A stretch of DNA of 32,427 nucleotides from Bifidobacterium amazonense (GTDB lineage Bacteria; Actinomycetota; Actinomycetes; Actinomycetales; Bifidobacteriaceae): assembly GCF_018555435.2 (NCBI RefSeq), contig NZ_JAFEJT020000036.1:1-32427 (forward strand), given 5' to 3'. This document shows positions 17,057 to 26,214 of this stretch, piece after piece. The translations under genes were made by a program, and so were the position numbers. Under the pieces are notes generated by a model. It did no database searches. It was given only the letters and a program-made list of their open reading frames with translations, and had not been told where the DNA came from. Each line of letters opens with the position of its first letter. The stretch's first letter is position 1.

Positions 17057-17890
17057 CTAGTCGCGGCTGCCGAGCAGCTGGAGCACGTACAGGAACATGT
17101 TCACGAAGTCGAGGTACAGGTTGAGCGCGCAGACGATCGAGACCTTCTTGATCATCTCCGGACCCTGCGCCTCGTAGGCGGAGAGCAGGGCGCGCGTCTG
17201 CTGCGCGTCGTACATGGTCATGCCGGCGAAGATGATCAGGCCGATCGCGCACACGAGCTGGGTCATGCCGCTCACCGGCAGGAACGAGAGGACGAGCTGC
17301 GAGATGATGAGCACGATGAGCGCGACCATGAGGATCGGGCCGGCCTTGAGCATGTTCATCTTCGTGGTGAGCGAGAACATGGTGAGCACGAGGAAGAACA
17401 GGGCCGTCATGCCGAGCGCCAGACCGATCGAACCGAGGTCGTAGACCATGAAGATCGAGCTCAGCGTGAAGCCCATAAGCGCCGCGTACACATAGAACAT
17501 GACGCGTGCGGTGGATGCCTTGATGCTCATGATGCGCGCGCCGAGATAGACCGCCATGCCGACCTGGATGACGGCGAACAGGATGACGCCGATCAGGCCG
17601 GTAGCCTGCAGGAACGCGATGTACGTGCCGCTGACCTGCGCGAAGACCGCGACGACCGCGGTGATGAGCAGGCCGATCGTCATCTCGCCGTACACCTTGG
17701 TGACGGACGTGCGCTTGGCCGACTGCACCTCCTCGTAGGAGTAGGCGGTTTGCGCGTTCATCGCGGCCGTGCCGTTGGGCGCGTACGCGTACTGCTGCTG
17801 GTACTGCTGGCCGTACTGCTGCTGCCCGTATTGCGGCTGGCCGTACGGATACTGGTTGTCGCCGTTGTGCGGCTGCTGGCCGAATGCCAT
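17057..17890 (-). CDS. Bax inhibitor-1 (BI-1/YccA) family membrane protein
   Basis: The 277-residue protein has a Gln/Tyr/Gly-rich N-terminus (residues 1-50, with QYGQQ-type repeats) followed by seven transmembrane helices. The family signatures are visible: YGEMTIGLLITAVVA, GFTLSSIFMVYDLGS, FAGMTMYDAQQTR, and CALNLYLDFVNMFLYVLQLLG at the end, including the conserved Asp pair tied to pH-dependent calcium leak in BsYetJ. Bacterial members act as calcium channels or partners of membrane proteases; the exact role here is unknown. AAGGAG lies 6 nt before the ATG at 17890. The stretch upstream to 18038 (148 bp) holds a possible -10 TAGGAT (17920-17925) and nothing else that I recognise. Confidence 0.93.
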   Translation of the reverse strand: MAFGQQPHNGDNQYPYGQPQYGQQQYGQQYQQQYAYAPNGTAAMNAQTAYSYEEVQSAKRTSVTKVYGEMTIGLLITAVVAVFAQVSGTYIAFLQATGLIGVILFAVIQVGMAVYLGARIMSIKASTARVMFYVYAALMGFTLSSIFMVYDLGSIGLALGMTALFFLVLTMFSLTTKMNMLKAGPILMVALIVLIISQLVLSFLPVSGMTQLVCAIGLIIFAGMTMYDAQQTRALLSAYEAQGPEMIKKVSIVCALNLYLDFVNMFLYVLQLLGSRD

Positions 17891-18038
17891 GATTGCTCCT
17901 TAGCTTGAAACCTGCACCCATCCTACGGGCAGTCACCTTGGAATCACCTGAATTTCAGCCGCGAGCAAGGCGAATGCGCCTGATAGGCACAGTTCCCGCA
18001 CAATTCAACGATTTCCATCCAACAGACCGTGCACCAGA

Positions 18039-18632
18039 TCAGTCATCGAGGTGCTGTATGGCGTAATCGGCCTCCTCCGCAGTAAACTTCTCACCGTATT
18101 CGCTGGTCAGCTGGTCGCGGATCGCCTCCGGCGACATGGACATGTTGTCCTGGTAGCTTTTCGCCTTGGCCAATGCGTTGGCGTTCCAATCGGCGTTGAC
18201 GTTGTCGATCGCGTACTGTGCGGCTTCCGCGGAGAATTGGCCGCCGTATTCGCTGACCAGCTGGTCGTAGATGCCCTGCTTCGACATGTGCATGATGCTG
18301 GAATACGTTTTGGCCTGCTTCAGCGCGGACTGGTATTCCGTCGGGACCTCAGGCTCGTCCTGCTGCTGTTCCGTGTCGTCGGTCTGCTGTCCGTCATCGG
18401 ATTGACTGTCGGACTGATCACCGGATGAATCCTGCGCCATTCCGCTCTGCGTTGATGTCTGCGATTGCGACTGGGACGCCGACGGTGTTTCGTCGGACTT
18501 CGTTCCGCTGTTTTGCGTACCGGCGATGGCGATCACGGCGACGATGATGATCAGCCAGAACCACCAGCGTTTCCATATTGATTTTTTCGCCGCCGTGGCA
18601 CCATGCTGGACAGGTTGTTGCGGACTGGACAT
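18039..18632 (-). CDS. Membrane-anchored protein with two Ltp (PF07553) repeats
   Basis: The 197-residue protein has a short cytoplasmic N-terminus, one transmembrane anchor (KRWWFWLIIIVAVIAIAG, about residues 22-40), a Ser/Gln/Asp-rich linker to about 100, and two Ltp repeats of about 47 residues. Each repeat has the pattern ALxxAKxYxxxMxMSxxxIxDQLxSEYGxxFxxExAxYAI. The domain is named for the superinfection-exclusion lipoprotein of Streptococcus phage TP-J34 and also occurs in bacterial and phage surface proteins. There is no lipobox, so this one is held by its helix. The linker is less GC-rich and more repetitive than neighbouring genes. AAGGAG lies only 2 nt from the ATG at 18632. It may affect phage DNA entry or the envelope; neither is shown. 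Confidence 0.85.
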   Translation of the reverse strand: MSSPQQPVQHGATAAKKSIWKRWWFWLIIIVAVIAIAGTQNSGTKSDETPSASQSQSQTSTQSGMAQDSSGDQSDSQSDDGQQTDDTEQQQDEPEVPTEYQSALKQAKTYSSIMHMSKQGIYDQLVSEYGGQFSAEAAQYAIDNVNADWNANALAKAKSYQDNMSMSPEAIRDQLTSEYGEKFTAEEADYAIQHLDD

Positions 18633-18800
18633 GACTCCTTCTTTCTCTTGCTCTCGGGGTCGGGATCGCGTGGTTACGACGCTACCGGCGCGGCACATGC
18701 GACGGTAGTGGACGAACGGGCGGAGTTCGCAGCCCGTTCGGGCAATCGAAGCGACGCAACGCCGCCCGCATGTCCAATGGCGGCGGAGGGGGCGAGCCAA

Positions 18801-18806
18801 TACAGT
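18801..18806 (+). promoter_or_regulatory. Candidate -10 box of the NarL-type two-component operon
   Basis: TACAGT lies 8 nt before the ATG at 18815. GGGAAGG between them is too close to the ATG to be an ordinary Shine-Dalgarno, so a leaderless mRNA is likely. Confidence 0.45.
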
Positions 18807-18814
18807 GGGAAGGC

Positions 18815-20344
18815 ATGAGAGTACGGAGAGAGACGCCCGGCCATCCGTCCGGTCGGGCCGCCGCACGGACCGCGGACGACGAGGTGCCGGTGCGTACCAG
18901 ATTCTGGTGTGCCTGGCTGATGATCCCGTGCGCGATATGCATGTGCATGGTCCAGGCTTCGTTCGCCGCCCAACCATATGCGCAGGAACCGTATGATCCG
19001 CGCTTCCTGTGGTTCATGCTGGCGTTCCTGGCCACGCTCGTCTGCCCGTTCGCGCTGTTGGCGCGTTCCCGGCATCCCGAGCCGGTGTTCTGGATATGCC
19101 TGGCCGCAACCCTGCTGTTCCCCTACGATCCGCTGCTGATGCTCATGGCGTTGTGTTCGCTGGTCGCGCGGCGGTCCGGCGTGGCGCGCACCGTGCGCGC
19201 GGTGGCCGCGGCGACGCCGGTCGCCGTGTGGGCGCAGCTACGCGACGCGCTGCGGCCGGCCGATGCGTCGCTGTGGCATCTGATCTTCGCCAAGCCGTAT
19301 ACGGGCGGCGTGTACGGCGGCGACATGGTCATGCTGGTCGGCGAGCCGACGATCATCATCACGGCCGTCGTCGTAGCGCTGACCGGCGTGACCGTGTCGG
19401 TGCTGTGCGGGCTGCACATCCGTTCGCGTGCGCGACTGCACGAGGCGGACGCGAAAACGCGGGCGGCGCAGCATCATGCGGCCCATCTGCAAAGCGACTT
19501 GGACAGCCAGCAGCTGGCGGACGCGATCGCGGCAGAAGCGCACGACACGCTCGCCCATTCGCTGTCGCTCATCGCGCTGAACGCGAGCGCGCTGCAGGCC
19601 GAAGCGAACCGTCTTGCGCACAGCGTCGATCCCGAGGCCCATCACGAGCCGGCCGATCCGAAGGAGACGAAGCGGGCCGCCGAAACGGTCGCGGCCAAGG
19701 CCGACGAGATCCGGCGTCAAGCAGCGGGCGCGTTGGACGAGGCGCATTCGATCATCGACATGCTGCGCCATCCACAGCAGGCGTGGGAACGGCTTGCGCC
19801 ATCCGACGACACGGCGCTGACACGCGAATCGCTGACCGCACTGCTCGATGACGCGAGGCAGGCCGGCGAGCGCATCGACACGTGGATCGATATCCGACAG
19901 TTGGGTGATCTGGATGAGAACGTCGGCAAAGTCGCGTACCGGGCCGTGCAGGAGAGTCTGACGAACGCGCGCCGGCACGCGCCTGGAGCCCCGGTGTCGC
20001 TGGAGGTCACGGTCGGACCGGAGACCGGCGTGCATGTGCATGCAAGCAATCCGACGGACGGCATCGCAGGCGGCTCCGGTGCGGCCGCCTCTGCGGGTGT
20101 GCCGGGGCGTGATGCGCGCGGGGGCGCCGGGCTGCCGGGATTGGCCGCACGCGTGCAGTCGTCGGGCGGAACGTGCCGGTATGGCTTCGACGATCGTCGC
20201 GTGTTCCATGTGGACGTGACGCTGCCGTGGACGACGGCCGGTGCCGTCGGGCCAGAGGCCGGATCCTCGACCATGCATGAGACCGGACGCGCCGGCGACA
20301 GTCGTGCGGACCGACCTCGTCGCGTCGGTACAATGAAGCCGTGA
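18815..20344 (+). CDS. NarL-type sensor histidine kinase (HisKA_3)
   Basis: The 509-residue kinase has a membrane sensor of about five or six hydrophobic helices (residues 25-205). A cytoplasmic kinase region follows, with the HisKA_3 motif AEAHDTLAHSLSLIAL; His243 is the expected phosphoacceptor. The ATPase domain shows QESLTNARRHAPG (N box) and GGAGLPGLAARVQSSGG (G box). The sensor has no recognisable ligand-binding domain, so the signal is unknown; many such kinases respond to envelope stress. The start at 18815 is chosen over 18770 because a TACAGT box precedes it. Its TGA overlaps the GTG of the regulator gene by four bases, so the two are a coupled pair. Confidence 0.92.
   Translation: MRVRRETPGHPSGRAAARTADDEVPVRTRFWCAWLMIPCAICMCMVQASFAAQPYAQEPYDPRFLWFMLAFLATLVCPFALLARSRHPEPVFWICLAATLLFPYDPLLMLMALCSLVARRSGVARTVRAVAAATPVAVWAQLRDALRPADASLWHLIFAKPYTGGVYGGDMVMLVGEPTIIITAVVVALTGVTVSVLCGLHIRSRARLHEADAKTRAAQHHAAHLQSDLDSQQLADAIAAEAHDTLAHSLSLIALNASALQAEANRLAHSVDPEAHHEPADPKETKRAAETVAAKADEIRRQAAGALDEAHSIIDMLRHPQQAWERLAPSDDTALTRESLTALLDDARQAGERIDTWIDIRQLGDLDENVGKVAYRAVQESLTNARRHAPGAPVSLEVTVGPETGVHVHASNPTDGIAGGSGAAASAGVPGRDARGGAGLPGLAARVQSSGGTCRYGFDDRRVFHVDVTLPWTTAGAVGPEAGSSTMHETGRAGDSRADRPRRVGTMKP
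20329..20334 (+). promoter_or_regulatory. Candidate internal -10 box for the response regulator
   Basis: TACAAT inside the end of the kinase gene, 6 nt before the GTG at 20341. It could give a leaderless transcript of the regulator alone. Confidence 0.4.
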
Positions 20345-21117
20345 ACAGCACAGCACAGCCCATTCCGCCGTCCGATGCCCCGTCGTCAGTCAACGGCCTG
20401 CCGTCCGGCGGCGCGCCGATGGACGACGATGCTGCGGAGACGCCGTCGCCGCGTACGGTCACGGTGAGCGTGATCGACGACGATCCGATGGTCTGTCAGG
20501 CGATGGGACTCATCCTCACCGACTATTCGAACGGGCGCATCCGCGTCGTCTCCACGTCGACCGATGGGACGGACGCGGTGGCGCGGGCCACGGCGGAACG
20601 GCCGGACGTGGTGCTCATGGACATCGCCATGCCGGGCATGGACGGCATCGAAACGACCCGACGGCTGCGCGCGCTCCCCCATGCGCCGCATGTGCTGATG
20701 CTCACGTCGCTCAACCCGTCGAACACGGTGGAGCGTTCCGTGGAGGCGGGGGCGGAGGGGTTCGTGTCGAAAACGGATGCGCCGGGCGACATCATCCGCC
20801 GCGTGCTTGACGTGTGCGAGGGCGCGCCGCAGTTCAACACGGCCAGCCAGCGGCAGCTGATCGGCGACCTGCACGCGCAGCAGCCGGTCGCCCGGCGTGA
20901 CGAGGCGCGTCGTCTGCTCGACGCGCTGCCCGCCCGCGAGCGCGAAACGGTGCTGCTGGCGGCGGAGGGGTTCTCGAACGCGCAGATCGCGGCCCGCATG
21001 TTCATTTCGGAGCGTACGGCGAAGGCGCATCTGTCGAGCGCGGCCGACAAGCTGAACATGAACCGCGTGCAGCTGGCGCGTCTGGTCGAGCGCGCGGATC
21101 TGCCGCCCGTGAGCTGA
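20341..21117 (+). CDS. NarL/FixJ-family response regulator
   Basis: The 258-residue partner of the kinase just upstream. After a ~35-residue Pro/Ser-rich leader comes a receiver domain with the acidic pocket VIDDDP (about 44-47), phosphoacceptor Asp94 in LMDIAMPGMDG, the LTSLNPS switch and Lys144 in FVSKTDA. The C-terminal LuxR-type helix-turn-helix (RERETVLLAAEGFSNAQIA through ERTAKAHLSSAADKLN) binds DNA. The GTG at 20341 overlaps the kinase stop by four bases. The leader is longer than usual for this family, so a later start is possible, but the coupling favours the GTG. Confidence 0.95.
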   Translation: MNSTAQPIPPSDAPSSVNGLPSGGAPMDDDAAETPSPRTVTVSVIDDDPMVCQAMGLILTDYSNGRIRVVSTSTDGTDAVARATAERPDVVLMDIAMPGMDGIETTRRLRALPHAPHVLMLTSLNPSNTVERSVEAGAEGFVSKTDAPGDIIRRVLDVCEGAPQFNTASQRQLIGDLHAQQPVARRDEARRLLDALPARERETVLLAAEGFSNAQIAARMFISERTAKAHLSSAADKLNMNRVQLARLVERADLPPVS

Positions 21118-21143
21118 ACGAAACCGATCGATATCTGCCGCCG

Positions 21144-21174
21144 ACACGCCCGGCTCCATACGGAGCGGGCGTGT
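21144..21174 (+). terminator. Probable terminator hairpin of the two-component operon
   Basis: Left arm 21144-21157 and right arm 21162-21174 form 13 pairs with one bulged G and a 4-nt loop, 27 bp after the regulator stop. No T-tract follows. Confidence 0.6.
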
Positions 21175-21261
21175 GCGTGCGCTGGTAGGCTGGTCCGTGC
21201 AGGTCAGCACAGGCGGTCACGGGCGCCGTTACGGACGGATCGATGGACGAGGGGGCATATC

Positions 21262-23376
21262 ATGGCGATCAATGCGAAGGAACTGCCGCTGGGCAAGGTG
21301 TTCACCCCGGATTTTCGTTTCGAAATCCCCTCGTTCCAGCGCGCATACATCTGGAAGACGTCCAACGTCCTGCAGCTCGTCTCCGATCTGCAGGAGGCGT
21401 GCAAGACCCCGGGAACCCCGTATTTTCTCGGTTCGTTGATCCTGGTGCGCGCCGGCGGCACCAAATTCGAGGTGATCGACGGCCAGCAGCGGCTGGTGTC
21501 CCTGTCGATCATCATCGCCGCGTTGCGCGATCTGGAGAAGGATCCCGAATGGATGCGTCTGCTGGACGCGCTGATCGTCGAGCCCGGCGACAAGCTGCGC
21601 GGCATCCGTAACGAGCCGCGTCTGACCCTGCGTGAACGGGATGCCGCGTTTTTCCGCGAATACGTGCAGGAGGGCAATCTCGAGGCCCTGTTCGACCTGA
21701 CCGACGAGGATCTGTCGAACGCGGCGCAGCACAACATCATGGCGAACACGAAGGCAGCGTACGATGCGTTGGAACGGTTCAGCGACGACGAACGGCACAC
21801 GTTCGCATCCTATCTGGTCAACGGGGTGACGCTGGTGATCGTCACCACGGACGATCTGGACGGTGCGCACCGCATCTTCGACGTGATGAACATGCGCGGT
21901 CTGCCGCTCACCCCGTCCGACGTATTCAAGGCGCGCGCCACGTCCGGGCTCAAGGCGGCCGAACTCGACGCCTACGCGACCCGTTGGGACGATGTCATGG
22001 ACCCGCTCGGCGACGACCCGCACGACACGGAGGAGTTCTTCTCCTTCCTGCACATGGCGCTCACGCACAAACCGGCCACCGGCAAACTCATCGAGGACTT
22101 TCTCGCCGACGTGATCCAGCCGCATCTGGCGAACGGCACGGTTCCGGCGTTCGTCGACCGCGTGCTCGCCCCGTACGCGATGGCGTGGCGCATCATCGAA
22201 CGGCCGTCCGACACCGTCCTGTCCGCGGCGGTGCGCGACCGCCTGGAGGCGCTCGGCGACTATGCCGGGCATGAGTGGAAGCCCGTCGCCATGTGGGCGC
22301 TGGTCAATTCGTTCCGCAAGCTCGGACAGCCCGGACTCTCCCCGTTCTCGCAACGAGGATCGCATTCGCGCCGCGAGACGGTCACCGAAGCCTCGCTCGG
22401 CCTGCATGACCGACAGCGGCTCGAGGAACTGCTGGCGGCGTTGGAACGCGTGACCGGCGTGGATACGCTGAACCGTACGCCGTCGCTGGATCGCCGTGGA
22501 CATGCCGCCGCTGCGATCCGTGATCTGGACAAGGGGTATCCGGTGCGTCTGGTGCGCGGGCTCGCCGTCACCCCGTCCGACCGTGCGGGTGCCCTGGTGC
22601 GTCTGCACGGCGAGATGCAGGGCGATGAGGAGCTGATTCGTCTGCTGCTGATCCGTGCGAACGAGCAGCGGGCGGAGGGGCGGATCGCACGGCCGCGCAG
22701 GCTCAGCGCGCTGCCGATCATGCCGTTGGAGGCCGACGGCGACGCCCTGTGGCCGTCCTGGTCGCAGGAGAGCCATGATTACTGGATGTACCGGCTGGGC
22801 AACATGGCGCTCGTGCAGGGCAGCACCGACCAGCTGGATCGGATCGACTCGTACGATCGGCGGCGGGAACGCATGCTGCTGCGCGCCGATTCGCGCAGGT
22901 ATCCGCTGACGAACCAGCTGTCCGATTTCGCCGAGTGCACGCCGGCGATGATCCGGCACCGTCAGGAGGAGACGATCCGTCTGATCGCCGAATATTGGGA
23001 TATTCGCTACGACGAGAGTCATGCGGATCTGACCCGGCAGGACGTCGAGCAGCTGGCGAAGGACGCCGGCTCGGCCGCGGGGAAGACCGGCCGCGGGTCG
23101 CAGCGGGTCACCATCGCGCAGGTGGTGAAGGCCGGACTGCTGATTCCCGGCGAGACACTGGTGTGGGAGCGGCCGCGCAAGGGCGAGCGTTGGACGGCGA
23201 CCGTGACCGAGCAGGGCAAGTTCCGGCTGGAGGACGGTTCCGAATACTCCTCCCCCACGGCGGCGGCCCGGGCTGCGGCCGGCGGACGCTCGTCGGGCGG
23301 CCTGGACGTATGGAAGCGCACGTCCGACGGCCGCAAGCTCAGCGACATCTGGAAGGAATACCGCCAGAACCACTAA
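21262..23376 (+). CDS. DUF262 domain protein with C-terminal RAMA domain; degenerate DUF1524-like region
   Basis: The 704-residue protein begins with a DUF262 domain (about 1-240): IPSFQRAYIW, FLGSLIL, the DGQQR motif at 73-77, and FDVMNMRGLPLTPSDVFKAR. This ParB-like domain uses nucleotides in modification-dependent restriction and anti-phage proteins (GmrS, BrxU and SspE families). The middle resembles the HNH-type DUF1524 domain, with YRLGNMALVQGS near 510-520, but the expected EH(I/V)xP motif reads LPIMP at 484-488, so the catalytic His appears to be Pro485. The C-terminus (about 617-700) matches the RAMA domain found with restriction and methylase proteins (LLIPGETLVW, RLEDGSEYSSPTAAARAAAGG). 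GAGGGGG lies 6 nt before the ATG. It stands alone between terminators, with no methylase nearby. A role in sensing modified DNA is inferred, not shown. Confidence 0.87.
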   Translation: MAINAKELPLGKVFTPDFRFEIPSFQRAYIWKTSNVLQLVSDLQEACKTPGTPYFLGSLILVRAGGTKFEVIDGQQRLVSLSIIIAALRDLEKDPEWMRLLDALIVEPGDKLRGIRNEPRLTLRERDAAFFREYVQEGNLEALFDLTDEDLSNAAQHNIMANTKAAYDALERFSDDERHTFASYLVNGVTLVIVTTDDLDGAHRIFDVMNMRGLPLTPSDVFKARATSGLKAAELDAYATRWDDVMDPLGDDPHDTEEFFSFLHMALTHKPATGKLIEDFLADVIQPHLANGTVPAFVDRVLAPYAMAWRIIERPSDTVLSAAVRDRLEALGDYAGHEWKPVAMWALVNSFRKLGQPGLSPFSQRGSHSRRETVTEASLGLHDRQRLEELLAALERVTGVDTLNRTPSLDRRGHAAAAIRDLDKGYPVRLVRGLAVTPSDRAGALVRLHGEMQGDEELIRLLLIRANEQRAEGRIARPRRLSALPIMPLEADGDALWPSWSQESHDYWMYRLGNMALVQGSTDQLDRIDSYDRRRERMLLRADSRRYPLTNQLSDFAECTPAMIRHRQEETIRLIAEYWDIRYDESHADLTRQDVEQLAKDAGSAAGKTGRGSQRVTIAQVVKAGLLIPGETLVWERPRKGERWTATVTEQGKFRLEDGSEYSSPTAAARAAAGGRSSGGLDVWKRTSDGRKLSDIWKEYRQNH

Positions 23377-23391
23377 ACGGCACGGCATACG

Positions 23392-23439
23392 CGAAGGGGC
23401 GGGATCGTCATCGTCTTGATGATCCCGCCCCTTCGTTTT
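23392..23439 (+). terminator. Intrinsic terminator of the DUF262-RAMA gene, probably shared with acn
   Basis: A perfect 15-bp stem (23392-23406 with 23421-23435) has a 14-nt loop and is followed by TTTT (23436-23439) on the + strand. It sits between convergent genes, so it may also end the acn transcript. Confidence 0.85.
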
Positions 23440-23461
23440 GCGGTTGGCGCCGGCGTGCGAC

Positions 23462-26161
<2,700 letters not shown>

Positions 26162-26184
26162 GTTCCCTCCGGCTTCTAGGACTG

Positions 26185-26206
26185 TAATCGGTAACGTCGC
26201 CGATTA
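26185..26206. promoter_or_regulatory. 22-bp palindrome upstream of acn, candidate operator
   Basis: TAATCGG (26185-26191) and CCGATTA (26200-26206) are perfect inverted 7-bp arms around an 8-bp spacer. They overlap by two bases a possible minus-strand -10 box TACAGT (26186-26181) and lie 23 bp before the acn start codon. The AT-rich outer arms and lack of a T-tract favour an operator over a terminator. Confidence 0.6.
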
Positions 26207-26214
26207 TCTGCCCC

